DNA from: Bacteroidales bacterium
GTDB lineage: Bacteria; Bacteroidota; Bacteroidia; Bacteroidales; UBA3663
Assembly: GCA_017561935.1 (NCBI GenBank)
Contig: JAFZBE010000063.1
Span: forward strand, 86,326 to 150,325
Reading direction: 5' to 3'
DNA length: 64,000 bases
Made by a program: the position numbers and the translations under genes. The notes under the pieces are model-generated. The model saw only the letters and a program-made list of their open reading frames with translations. It was not told where the DNA came from and searched no databases. Below are positions 44,923-53,315 of this stretch, piece by piece (positions within the stretch are counted from its first letter, which is position 1; every line of letters starts with the position of its first letter).

Positions 44923-45891
44923 TCACTTGTTCAGATAGCGCTCTGCATCGATGGCGGCATGACAGCCGCTGCCGGCAGCGGAAATGGCTTGACGATAGAT
45001 GGGGTCGGCCACATCGCCTGCGGCAAAGACACCGGGGATGTTGGTCGAAGTGTAGGGATGATTGACCTTGATGTAACCCTGTGCATCGACCTCCACACCA
45101 TGATGAACGGTGCCATCGGCATCGGTGCGGGGCAGGAAGACATCGGTGTTGGGGTGATGTCCGATGGCGAGGAAGAAGCCGTCGATAGGGAGGTCGTAGA
45201 ACGTCTCTTGGTCGGTGCCCTTACCCTTGACGAGGTGAGCACCTTCAACACCGTCTTCACCATAGAGGCCCACGGTCTGCGTCTCCCAAAGGATCTCGAT
45301 GTTGTTGCGTTCCTTCACTTTCTGCTGCATAGCCTCGCTGGCACGCAGCACATTGCGGCGCACGATGAGATAGACTTTCCGTGCAAGATTCGAGAGGTAA
45401 TGTGCCTCTTCGCAGGCAGTATCGCCGCCGCCGACCACAGCCACTACTTTCTTGCGATAGAAGAAGCCGTCGCACGTAGCACAGGCCGACACGCCCATGC
45501 CGGCATATTTCTCTTCGTCGGCCAGTCCGAGGTATTTGGCCGAAGCACCCGTTGCGATGATGATGGTCTGGGCATCGAGTTCCGTACCATCATCGATGTG
45601 CACATGGTGAGGCTTGCTGCCATCTTCGCAGAAATCTACTCTATCGACGATGCCGAAACGGATGTCGGCACCGAGGCGTTCTGCCTGGCGACGCATATCT
45701 TCCATCATCTCCGGACCTGTGGTCCCTTCGGGATAGCCAGGGAAGTTATCGACTTCGGTGGTCTGTGTGAGTTGTCCACCACTGATAGGGCCTTCGTATA
45801 AGACGGGTTCAAGGCCGGAACGTGAAGCGTAGATAGCTGCAGTATATCCTGCAGGACCGCTTCCTATTATCAAGCATTTGATCATATTCAT
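44923..45891 (-). CDS. trxB: Thioredoxin-disulfide reductase
   Basis: 322-residue FAD/NADPH flavoprotein reducing thioredoxin. FAD motif GSGPAGYTAAIYASR (10-24), redox CATC (C137-C140), NADPH motif GGGDTACEEA and the C-terminal GVFAAGDVAD are intact. The start at 45891 overlaps the desulfidase-like gene by 4 bp (ATGA), indicating a shared transcript with it and dsbD upstream. Confidence 0.97.
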   Translation of the reverse strand: MNMIKCLIIGSGPAGYTAAIYASRSGLEPVLYEGPISGGQLTQTTEVDNFPGYPEGTTGPEMMEDMRRQAERLGADIRFGIVDRVDFCEDGSKPHHVHIDDGTELDAQTIIIATGASAKYLGLADEEKYAGMGVSACATCDGFFYRKKVVAVVGGGDTACEEAHYLSNLARKVYLIVRRNVLRASEAMQQKVKERNNIEILWETQTVGLYGEDGVEGAHLVKGKGTDQETFYDLPIDGFFLAIGHHPNTDVFLPRTDADGTVHHGVEVDAQGYIKVNHPYTSTNIPGVFAAGDVADPIYRQAISAAGSGCHAAIDAERYLNK

Positions 45892-47198
45892 GATAGTTTC
45901 TTGTTAGTCATGATGTCGAGAACCATCTCGTCGGTCTCGTTCATGCCTTCGGCACCGATGCGGGTGAGGTTGTGGATGCAACGGTCCACGTCATCCTCGA
46001 TGATACCTTCGACATTGGTCACATAGCGGTTCTGGATAGCCAGCATGGCACTCAGTACGGCAGTCGAAACACCCGACGAAACCTTCAGCGCACACGACGG
46101 CTTTGCTCCATCGCAGACCATACCTGCCAGGTTGGCAATCATGTTCTTGACCGAATAGGCCACCTGGTCGTACGTGCCGCCCATCAGGTAGGTGATGCCG
46201 CAGCTCGAGCCAGTGGCAGCCACCACGCAGCCGCAGAGGGCCGATAGCTTGCCGAGGCTCTGCTTGATGTAGATGGCTGTAAGGTGGCTCAGGATAAGAG
46301 CTCGTGTGATCTCCTCTTCGGTGTTGTGGTTCTCTTGTCCGAAGACGACGACGGGCAGGGTGGCTGCTATGCCCTGGTTGCCGCTGCCCGAGTTGCTCAT
46401 TACGGGAATCATGGCACCAGCCATACGCGCATCACATGCTGAGGAGGTCTCCGACAAGATGTGGCTGAAGATCGACTCGCCCATGATGCCGCGTCCCAGC
46501 GGACGGCTCAGCGTCTTTCCGAGTTCGTGGCCATAGTTACCTTTGAGAGCTTGGCGTGCAGCATTTACGTTAAGGCGACGTGCCTCGTTGATGAAGTCGA
46601 GTTCTTCAAGAGGGGAGGTGGAGGCAAACTCATAAACTTTGCGGAGTGTGAGCTCCACGTCACCGGCTTCGTCTTCGAGGACATGTGCGTGGGGGGTATT
46701 GAGCAGAATGGCCTCCTTGCCTTCGACGGTCTTTGACACAAATACAAAGTGGTTGTGGTCGTGCTCGATGACGGCCTTCGCCTTGTCGCCGTTTTCTGCC
46801 ACGCAGACAGTTTCGATATAGAGCTTGTCGGGGCAGTTGTCCTTCTTAAGGCCGATGTTGATGCGCTTCTCGTCCATGTATCGCTGTCCCTCAGCCACGG
46901 CTTCGGGTGTGACGTCGCGCAACACTTCGAGCCCATATTCACTCCGTCCGATCAATGCGCCCAGGGCGATGGCGATGGGCAGTCCTATCATTCCCGTGCC
47001 GGGGATACCTACGCCCATAGCATTCTTCAGGATATTACTGCTCATCAGCACGTCAATCTCGATAGGACGTTGCCCAAGTGTCTCGGCGGCCTTGGCTACG
47101 CAAAGCGAGACGGCCATGGGCTCGGTGCAGCCGATGGCGGGCACCACTTCGCTATTGATGAGTGCAATGATCCGTTGGCGTTCTTCTTTCTCTATCAT
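45888..47198 (-). CDS. L-cysteine desulfidase-like protein (UPF0597/CyuA family)
   Basis: 436-residue cytoplasmic protein of the serine dehydratase alpha/UPF0597 family, which includes L-cysteine desulfidase (CyuA/YhaM), an iron-sulfur enzyme releasing H2S, pyruvate and ammonia from cysteine. Conserved PAIGCTEPMAVSLC near residue 21 and ATGSSCGITY near 303 hold likely cluster-ligand Cys residues. The position between dsbD and trxB, 9 bp from the former and overlapping the latter, fits a role in thiol metabolism. The substrate is inferred from the family. Confidence 0.85.
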   Translation of the reverse strand: MIEKEERQRIIALINSEVVPAIGCTEPMAVSLCVAKAAETLGQRPIEIDVLMSSNILKNAMGVGIPGTGMIGLPIAIALGALIGRSEYGLEVLRDVTPEAVAEGQRYMDEKRINIGLKKDNCPDKLYIETVCVAENGDKAKAVIEHDHNHFVFVSKTVEGKEAILLNTPHAHVLEDEAGDVELTLRKVYEFASTSPLEELDFINEARRLNVNAARQALKGNYGHELGKTLSRPLGRGIMGESIFSHILSETSSACDARMAGAMIPVMSNSGSGNQGIAATLPVVVFGQENHNTEEEITRALILSHLTAIYIKQSLGKLSALCGCVVAATGSSCGITYLMGGTYDQVAYSVKNMIANLAGMVCDGAKPSCALKVSSGVSTAVLSAMLAIQNRYVTNVEGIIEDDVDRCIHNLTRIGAEGMNETDEMVLDIMTNKKLS

Positions 47199-47207
47199 AA
47201 AGGTTGA

Positions 47208-49250
47208 TTACTGCTTGAAGTTCTTGAGTCCAGTCTTCAGGAAGTTGACGTAGGCATCGATGTCCTCGTCGTACGAGTAGGAGCCGTTGAGCGGGTTGCC
47301 CTTTCCGTCGAGCAATACATAGAAAGGCTGGGCATTGGCGCCGAACTTATAGCGCTGCAGGTAGCTCCACTTGTCACCAATGGTACGCAGCTTCACGTCC
47401 TTGCCGTTTTCTTTGACAATCTCAATTTCGGGCAAAGCCGTCTTGTCGTCAACCATCAGCTCGATGAGGATGTAGTCGTTGTCGATGATGTCCTTCACCT
47501 GTGGGTTGGTCCACACGGCAGCCTCCATCTTGCGGCAGTTGACGCAACCATAGCCACTGAAATCGACGAGCACGGGTTTGCCGGCACGTTGTGCGGCCTC
47601 CATGCCTTCCTCATAGCTGTGATAGGTTGTGATGGCGTCTTCGCCGAGCTTGAAATCCTGGGTGGACATCGGGGGAGCAAAAGCCGAGATGGCCTTGCAG
47701 GGAGCACCCCAAAGACCTGGAACCATATACATCGAGAATGAGAAGCAGACGAGGGCCAGCATCAGCTGGGTAACCGACACGCGTTCCGATGGGTCGGGGT
47801 CATCGTCATGTGGCAGGCGTATCCAGCCAAGCAGATATGCGCCGCACAGGGCGAATATGACGATCCAGAGGCAGAGGAATGTCTCGCGGTCAAGGATGCG
47901 CCAACCATAGGCAAGGTCGGCCACCGAGAGGAACTTCAGGGCCAAGGCGAGTTCGCAGAAACCGAGGACAACCTTCACCATGTTGAGCCATCCGCCTGAC
48001 GAGGGCATCGACTGGAGCATGGATGGGAACATCGCGAACAATGTGAAAGGCAGACTCAGGGCAAGCGCAAAGCCGAACATGCCGATGGCTGGATAAAGCA
48101 TCGACCCCGAGGTGGCAGCCTCGACGAGCAGTGTGCCGATGATGGGACCGGTGCAACTGAACGAGACGAGGCAGAGCGTGAATGCCATAAAGAAGATCGA
48201 CAGCAGGCCTGTGGTGGCATCGGCTTTCGCATCGAGCTTGGTGGTCCACGATTCGGGCAACGTGAGCTCGAAGGCTCCGAAGAACGAGAGGGCGAAGACT
48301 ACCAACAGAAGGAAGAAGATGATGTTGAACACCGCATTGGTGGCCAGACTGTTGAGGGCCGAAGCTCCGAATAAGACGGTGATGAGCAAGCCTAATCCTA
48401 CATAGATGACAATGATGGAGATGCCGTATGTCACAGCGTCCTTAATTGACTTGTTGCGGTCCTTGGTTCGCTTGAGGAAGAAGCTCACGGTCATGGGTAT
48501 CATGGGCCATACGCAGGGGGTGATAAGGGCCACGAGGCCAGCAATGAAGCCGGCGATGAGGATATACCACCAGGAGTGGGCGCGTCCCGAACTGTCACCC
48601 GTCGTAGCTCCACCGGCAAATGCTTCAAGTTTGTCGATGACTGGTGTCCAGAGCCCTTCGGTGCTTACGGCAACGGGTGCAGCATCGGCAACGGGTGCAG
48701 TGTCGGTTCCCGCATCGATCGGTGTCTCGGTCACTGGCGCAGTAGGTGTTTCTTCGGTCACGACAGGCTTTTCGTCCTTATCCTTTGCAGCTAACTCTGC
48801 CTCGCCGGCAACTGTAAATTCATAGCGAGTGGGCGGAGTGCACATGCCATCGTTGCACGACATGAAAAAGACAAAACCCTCGACCTTGTAAGGTGAGCCG
48901 GTGATGTTGAACCTCTGTTGGAATGTGACGGTGTTCTCGTAGAACGACAGATCCATGTCGAAGGCCTGGTCGTGTGTCTTGATGAGTTTGCCGTTGGTGA
49001 CCTTTGTGGGACCTTTCACCTTCAGGCCTTCGAGGGTTTCAAAGGTGAACTCGGTCTTCTGCGGACCGCCCTCGGGGATGTCCATCGCGTAAAGATGGAA
49101 GGTTGGGTCGATGTTGGCCGTAAAGGTTACGGTAAGCTCCTGTCCGTTGACCTGGCTCTTGTGGTTCCACTTCACGGGGTCCACCATTTGTGCCGAAACC
49201 ATTGTGCAGATGGTCAGCAGCAGAAGGATTAGCGAAAAGATTCGTTTCAT
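47208..49250 (-). CDS. dsbD: DsbD-family thiol:disulfide interchange protein
   Basis: 680-residue membrane protein moving electrons from cytoplasmic thioredoxin to the periplasm. Signal peptide (1-20), an N-terminal Ig-like domain with CNDGMC (about 136-141) in place of the usual DsbD-alpha site, an eight-helix DsbD core (about 225-500, CVWPM and SCTGP Cys pair) and a C-terminal thioredoxin-like domain with GYGCVNCRKM (about 570). A Pro/Thr/Ala-rich linker lies at about 155-205. First gene of a unit with the desulfidase-like gene and trxB, whose product would supply its electrons through thioredoxin. Confidence 0.93.
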   Translation of the reverse strand: MKRIFSLILLLLTICTMVSAQMVDPVKWNHKSQVNGQELTVTFTANIDPTFHLYAMDIPEGGPQKTEFTFETLEGLKVKGPTKVTNGKLIKTHDQAFDMDLSFYENTVTFQQRFNITGSPYKVEGFVFFMSCNDGMCTPPTRYEFTVAGEAELAAKDKDEKPVVTEETPTAPVTETPIDAGTDTAPVADAAPVAVSTEGLWTPVIDKLEAFAGGATTGDSSGRAHSWWYILIAGFIAGLVALITPCVWPMIPMTVSFFLKRTKDRNKSIKDAVTYGISIIVIYVGLGLLITVLFGASALNSLATNAVFNIIFFLLLVVFALSFFGAFELTLPESWTTKLDAKADATTGLLSIFFMAFTLCLVSFSCTGPIIGTLLVEAATSGSMLYPAIGMFGFALALSLPFTLFAMFPSMLQSMPSSGGWLNMVKVVLGFCELALALKFLSVADLAYGWRILDRETFLCLWIVIFALCGAYLLGWIRLPHDDDPDPSERVSVTQLMLALVCFSFSMYMVPGLWGAPCKAISAFAPPMSTQDFKLGEDAITTYHSYEEGMEAAQRAGKPVLVDFSGYGCVNCRKMEAAVWTNPQVKDIIDNDYILIELMVDDKTALPEIEIVKENGKDVKLRTIGDKWSYLQRYKFGANAQPFYVLLDGKGNPLNGSYSYDEDIDAYVNFLKTGLKNFKQ

Positions 49251-49294
49251 TGTTTATGATGATATTTCTGTCTTAATATTCGCAAACCAAAGGC

Positions 49295-49885
49295 TTACAA
49301 AAGCTCATGTACTTGTACGATGAGCGAATGGACATCGTCGTTGACGATTGTATGGTCGGCGAGTCGTTCCTTCTCTTCCTGAGGCAGTTGTGAGGCGATG
49401 CGGCTCAGGACCTTTTCTCGGGGGGCATTGTCACGCCGCATGGCACGACGTAAGCGCAGTTCGAGGGGAGCGCTGACTGTCCACACCTCATCGGGATGGG
49501 AAAGCTGGTCGAACCCCGATTCAAAAAGGATGGCCGACTCGAAAAAGAAACGCTCGCGGGTTTCGGCTCTAAGTTGGTGCTGCATGTCGCGCCACACAGC
49601 GGGGTGGACGCATGCATTCATCTTCGTCAAGGCATCGGTACTCGAAAAGATTATGTCCGAAAGATAGTGTTTGTTGAGTTCCCACGTCCCGTTAGAGGAG
49701 GGGAGATAGGTGTCGGGGCCAAAAAGGGTGCAGAGTTCGTTGCGTAGCTGCTCGTCGTGCGTCATCACCCACTTGGCGCGCTCGTCGCAATCATAGACGG
49801 TAAAGCCCATGGTGCGCAGCAACTGTGACACCACGGACTTGCCGGAGCCTATCCCGCCTGTTATTGCTATGAGTGTAGGGATCAT
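49295..49885 (-). CDS. coaE: Dephospho-CoA kinase
   Basis: 196-residue P-loop kinase for the last step of coenzyme A synthesis. Walker A GGIGSGKS (about 9-16), the CoA-binding DCDERAKWVM and a C-terminal LADHTIVND are present. Overlaps the YbbR gene by 4 bp (ATGA), as often in Bacteroidota. Confidence 0.95.
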   Translation of the reverse strand: MIPTLIAITGGIGSGKSVVSQLLRTMGFTVYDCDERAKWVMTHDEQLRNELCTLFGPDTYLPSSNGTWELNKHYLSDIIFSSTDALTKMNACVHPAVWRDMQHQLRAETRERFFFESAILFESGFDQLSHPDEVWTVSAPLELRLRRAMRRDNAPREKVLSRIASQLPQEEKERLADHTIVNDDVHSLIVQVHELL

Positions 49886-50901
49886 CTTTTCTCAATGACA
49901 TACTCTGCCATTCGAGGTGTGATCTGAACATTGGTCACAATCTCCGGCGGCCCGATATAACGCACAACGATGGGCACTTTACCTTGACGGCTCTGGTCTT
50001 GTATGCTATCGTAGTTGACAGCGACGAGAAAGTCTTCAGGAGTGATGTCACGATAATGCTCGTAATCGACAAGGCAAGTCAACCCCACAGAATAGGGGAA
50101 GATGATGAGATGACGATTGCTCGGTTCCTTCAGCACCTGCACCTCCACTTGGCCCATCGTCTTCTCGACATACTGGGCCACAGGAATCATCACCTTCACT
50201 TTTGAGGGAGTAGCCTTCACGCCGATAGGCAGTTCGAGGGAGAGCGTCTCCTCGATGGTGTCGGTCATATTCAGCCTGCTTTTGCTGACGGCATATACCC
50301 ACTGCATGGTGTCGAGCACGGCCGCTGGTGCGTTTATGATGATTGAGTCGGGCTGGATTAATGGGGGACGCATGCGGTAGTTATCGGCTACGGTATAAGT
50401 GCCACTCAATCTGACGGGGAACTTACGGCCCTCGGTTTGTGCAAAGCGAGCATCGATAAGCGAAGGGGTGATGGACACAACACGGGTGCTACTCTCAAGG
50501 CCAGCCATCAGCAGCGACTGCAATTCTGCTGCCGAAATGCGGAAATTGCCCAACACGTCGGCATAGCGTTCGAAATTCACGCTGAGTGAATCCAAACGAT
50601 TGTTCAAGCCATAGTTCGAGAGTCGGGAATTGGTGTCGGTGATGGTCACCTTGAGTTCCTTGGGCACGTGGGTGGTGAACACCATGTCCTGAGGCTGATC
50701 CTCGACGAAGAACTTTACAATGAATTCAGAAGCTGATTCCTCGCGAGCTGTTTGGACGGTCCAGAAGAAAAAGGCTATGGCAACAAAGACCAGGAATGTC
50801 CCCAATTCACCACGTCGAATACGACGGAAGAATATGTTGGCTTTCCTGATGAATTTTGACTGACGTTGGTCTTTGTCACTATTATGCCTTGACGAAGCCA
50901 T
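49882..50901 (-). CDS. YbbR-domain protein
   Basis: 339-residue membrane-anchored protein with one N-terminal helix (about 35-55, LGTFLVFVAIAFFFWTV) and extracytoplasmic YbbR-like beta repeats. In Firmicutes the related CdaR controls a di-AMP cyclase; no cyclase gene is adjacent here, so that role is not assumed. The start at 50901 is chosen because it lies just after the yajC stop. In the nusB-yajC-ybbR-coaE unit. Confidence 0.85.
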   Translation of the reverse strand: MASSRHNSDKDQRQSKFIRKANIFFRRIRRGELGTFLVFVAIAFFFWTVQTAREESASEFIVKFFVEDQPQDMVFTTHVPKELKVTITDTNSRLSNYGLNNRLDSLSVNFERYADVLGNFRISAAELQSLLMAGLESSTRVVSITPSLIDARFAQTEGRKFPVRLSGTYTVADNYRMRPPLIQPDSIIINAPAAVLDTMQWVYAVSKSRLNMTDTIEETLSLELPIGVKATPSKVKVMIPVAQYVEKTMGQVEVQVLKEPSNRHLIIFPYSVGLTCLVDYEHYRDITPEDFLVAVNYDSIQDQSRQGKVPIVVRYIGPPEIVTNVQITPRMAEYVIEKR

Positions 50902-50902
50902 G

Positions 50903-51259
50903 TTATTTTTGCTGAGCAGCGGTGACGTCGTTGAGGTCCTTGAAGACACACTCCTTGCTCACAAGGACAGTGGTGGTGTAGTCGGGCTTAAGGCTGATGA
51001 GGAAACTCTCAACCTGGACATTGCCTTTCTTGTCGGGCTGCGAAGTCTTCACACCCTCAATCTTGCCATAGAGGCCACCGGTGGTGACGACGTAATCACC
51101 CTTCTTCATATTGTTGCGCTCCTCGCGCAGTCTCTTCTGCTGTTGCTGCTGCGGACGGATCATGAAGAAGTAGAACACTGCGATAATCAGTACGATGAAA
51201 ATCAACGAGCTGTAAGGACTGCCGCCTCCAGCGGCTTGAAGTAGAATAGTGTTAAGCAT
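50903..51259 (-). CDS. yajC: Preprotein translocase subunit YajC
   Basis: 118-residue small inner-membrane protein of the SecDF-YajC complex. One helix (about 17-36, SLIFIVLIIAVFYFFMIRP) with the Gln-rich QQQQQKRLREE and the conserved GDYVVTTGGLYGKI follow. The usual neighbours of Bacteroidota are preserved. Confidence 0.95.
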   Translation of the reverse strand: MLNTILLQAAGGGSPYSSLIFIVLIIAVFYFFMIRPQQQQQKRLREERNNMKKGDYVVTTGGLYGKIEGVKTSQPDKKGNVQVESFLISLKPDYTTTVLVSKECVFKDLNDVTAAQQK

Positions 51260-51288
51260 AATTATTGGGAATATTTAGTTTGTTTCTA

Positions 51289-52209
51289 TCATTTCTTGAA
51301 AATCTCGCCGTCGGCGCGCCACTGCTTGACGATCTTGTCGATGACGCCATTGGCGAAGCTGGCTGATTTGGCCGAGCTGTAGTGCTTCTCGAGTTCAAGG
51401 TATTCATTCATCGAGATAGGGATGGGAATGTCGGGGAAATGACGAATCTCTGACAGGGCACACGATATGATCACACGGTCCATCATGGCGATGCGTTCGG
51501 CCTCCCAGTTAGGCGTGATGGCATCGATGAGCTTCACGTTGTCATAGTAGTCGTCGAGGGCGTAGTGGAAGAGGTCGAGGGCAAACTTCTCGTCTTCCTC
51601 GCTTTGGAAGAGCTTGCCGGCAGGAATCATCTCGTCATTTTCCTTCAGTCGCTGAATCATTGTGGTCAGTGCATGGAGAACGGTGCTAAGATCATCATTC
51701 CAATAGATGTCACGTTCCTCGAGCACTTCGTCGAGTTTCTCGCATTGCGGAAGGATGGTGGAAAGGATATCGAACCAAAGATTCTTGTCTTCTTTGAAGG
51801 TAGGTGTCTCACGCTGGGTCATGTACTGTTCAAACCCCTCGGTCTGTTCAACAGCCTCCAGGATGGAGCGGTAAAGCTCGGTGTCGAAGTCGCTGGTGAG
51901 CCCTTCGCGCTCACAATATTCCACAGCTTCGCTCTTCTCGGCAATCATCCGTGCCAATTTGTTATCCACAAAGCGGGTGTTTGGGTTCAGATCCTCCTCA
52001 GTAGGCAGGAATTTTCCCTTGGCAGCTAATATCTGCTTACGACGATAGTCGGTCACTTTGACGATGAGGGCGAGCAGGTAATTGTAAAGCTTTTGGGTGG
52101 CTTCAAGCGACTCGCGCAATTTCTCGTCGGCATAGAGGCGTTCTTGGCTCTGTATGCAGGCATAGACGAGTTGAATGGTCTTGATACGTATAAGTAGTCT
52201 GTTAATCAT
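51289..52209 (-). CDS. nusB: Transcription antitermination factor NusB
   Basis: 306-residue NusB of the long Bacteroidota form; E. coli NusB is 139. The C-terminal half has the conserved SLSMNEYLEL-like (ISMNEYLELEKHYSSAKSA) and FANGVIDKI end, whereas the N-terminal 150 residues are an extra helical region. NusB with NusE binds boxA RNA to prevent termination in rRNA operons. First gene of the unit; promoter at 52235-52266. Confidence 0.92.
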   Translation of the reverse strand: MINRLLIRIKTIQLVYACIQSQERLYADEKLRESLEATQKLYNYLLALIVKVTDYRRKQILAAKGKFLPTEEDLNPNTRFVDNKLARMIAEKSEAVEYCEREGLTSDFDTELYRSILEAVEQTEGFEQYMTQRETPTFKEDKNLWFDILSTILPQCEKLDEVLEERDIYWNDDLSTVLHALTTMIQRLKENDEMIPAGKLFQSEEDEKFALDLFHYALDDYYDNVKLIDAITPNWEAERIAMMDRVIISCALSEIRHFPDIPIPISMNEYLELEKHYSSAKSASFANGVIDKIVKQWRADGEIFKK

Positions 52210-52234
52210 TTTAGTTTATCCTTAAAAATCGGCG

Positions 52235-52266
52235 CAAAGATACATATTTTTTTCTATGTGGCCAAA
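52235..52266 (-). promoter_or_regulatory. Promoter of the nusB unit
   Basis: Minus strand: TTTG (52263-52266), a 20 bp spacer and TATCTTTG (52235-52242), 26 bp before the ATG. Confidence 0.85.
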
Positions 52267-52282
52267 TTTTGGTGCGAAAATC

Positions 52283-52335
52283 TCAATTGTCAATTATTAA
52301 TTGTTCATTGTTATTGTTCATTAGTTAATTGTTCA
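52283..52335. repeat. AT-rich repeats of TTAATTGTTCATT type
   Basis: Repeated AATTGTTCATTG/TTATTGTTCATT units occupy the gap between the nusB promoter and the next gene and run into its last codons. They are related by complement to the AACAATTAAC repeats at 8.3, 53.3 and 62.1 kb. Confidence 0.6.
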
Positions 52336-52897
52336 TTGATTTTTGGTCACCTTTGATCAAAGCTTTGACCACCGACTCGGTCATTTGCATCACCTTGGGA
52401 ATCTTGGAGAAGAGCGTTTCGCTGATTAGCATCACGCGATCGGGCAGGTCGAAAGCGCGGGCCCTGTCGTGTTCGACGTAGGTGGAGTCGATCTGGAAAT
52501 ATTCGCCTGAGACTTTGTTGCCATTGCAACTAGTGACATGGAAGAGGGTGGTAACCTCGTCGTAATAAGCAACGATAAAATCACCCGATTGAGGTGAGGC
52601 TTCCCAATCGCCAAAAGTGTCGAACGAGGGAAGGAGGGGAGAGGTCTCAGCTTCTTTGACAAGTTGGACGCACATCTGCAAGGCTTCTTCGATTTGCTGT
52701 TTGATGCGCTCGTAGGTCTCAGGTTGTATTTGCGGATCTTTGATGCGATAGGCCATCGACGAAGAGAAACCGCTCACCTCCATGCCATCGGGACGGCAGA
52801 AGCATTGTTCGGCGTAAAGTTTCGTGTCGCGGATGTCAAGCACCTTGTACACCTTGCTCGGGTCGAAACGGTTGACGTAACATTCACCAGTCTGCAT
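52325..52897 (-). CDS. Hypothetical cytoplasmic protein
   Basis: 190-residue protein of unknown function, no signal peptide and no membrane helix. It begins MQTGECYVNRFDPSKVYKVLDI, has five Cys residues without a metal-binding pattern and an SGDFIVAYYDEVTTLFHVTS segment suggesting a beta-barrel-like fold. The start at 52897 is 18 bp after a promoter. Its last codons lie in the AT-rich repeat area, so the C-terminal NN is probably repeat-derived. Divergent from the small basic protein gene. Confidence 0.7.
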   Translation of the reverse strand: MQTGECYVNRFDPSKVYKVLDIRDTKLYAEQCFCRPDGMEVSGFSSSMAYRIKDPQIQPETYERIKQQIEEALQMCVQLVKEAETSPLLPSFDTFGDWEASPQSGDFIVAYYDEVTTLFHVTSCNGNKVSGEYFQIDSTYVEHDRARAFDLPDRVMLISETLFSKIPKVMQMTESVVKALIKGDQKSMNN

Positions 52898-52915
52898 TGT
52901 CTCTTGTTTTGGGCA

Positions 52916-52947
52916 CAAAGATACGAAGAAGAATCAGTAAATCCAAG
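52916..52947 (-). promoter_or_regulatory. Promoter of the hypothetical gene
   Basis: Minus strand: CTTG (52944-52947, one mismatch), a 20 bp spacer and TATCTTTG (52916-52923). Confidence 0.75.
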
Positions 52948-52993
52948 TTTCCGTGCCGAAAAACGGAACAACAACGGAATAATTGTCCGAAAA

Positions 52994-53025
52994 TTTGGAA
53001 CTTTCAACAATAATGCGTATCTTTG
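52994..53025 (+). promoter_or_regulatory. Promoter of the small basic protein/sigma factor unit
   Basis: TTTG (52994-52997), a 20 bp spacer and TATCTTTG (53018-53025). Confidence 0.85.
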
Positions 53026-53098
53026 CACCCCACTAAACACAAAGTTTGAAGCTCTAAACACTACACTCTACACTCTAAACTTAAGAATAGGAGACCTC

Positions 53099-53281
53099 AT
53101 GAAACGAATTAGAAAAAGCAAAACGCGAATCACCATCGACGACTTCGTGAAGGCTATGAAGAAGGCCAATCGCGAAGCCGAGCAACAACGCTTGGGCCCA
53201 GGCTTCCACGCCAAGGACAAGGTGCACCGCTCGAAGAAACTTTACACCCGTAAAGAGAAGCATAAAAGAAATAACAATTAA
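53099..53281 (+). CDS. 60-residue basic protein
   Basis: A small, very basic protein (MKRIRKSKTRITIDDFVKAM, with 22 Lys/Arg among 60 residues). The frame runs open upstream to 52664, but the promoter at 52994-53025 and a GGAG ribosome site (53090-53093) 6 bases before ATG 53099 fix the start. A central helix DDFVKAMKKANREAEQQ is followed by a Lys-rich tail. It could bind nucleic acid or a partner; no family recognised. It is 34 bp upstream of the sigma factor, probably cotranscribed, and the gap ends with AACAATTAAC repeats. Confidence 0.75.
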   Translation: MKRIRKSKTRITIDDFVKAMKKANREAEQQRLGPGFHAKDKVHRSKKLYTRKEKHKRNNN

Positions 53282-53292
53282 CAATTAACAAT
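53275..53292. repeat. AACAATTAACAATTAACAAT repeat
   Basis: Two to three copies of AACAATTA overlap the stop of the basic-protein gene and extend toward the sigma factor start. Same family as at 8.3, 52.3 and 62.1 kb. Confidence 0.6.
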
Positions 53293-53315
53293 GATTTGAG
53301 AAGGAGAAACGAATC

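Noticed and set aside
44884..45801. 305-codon plus frame over trxB
   Set aside because: Antisense shadow of an unmistakable thioredoxin reductase.
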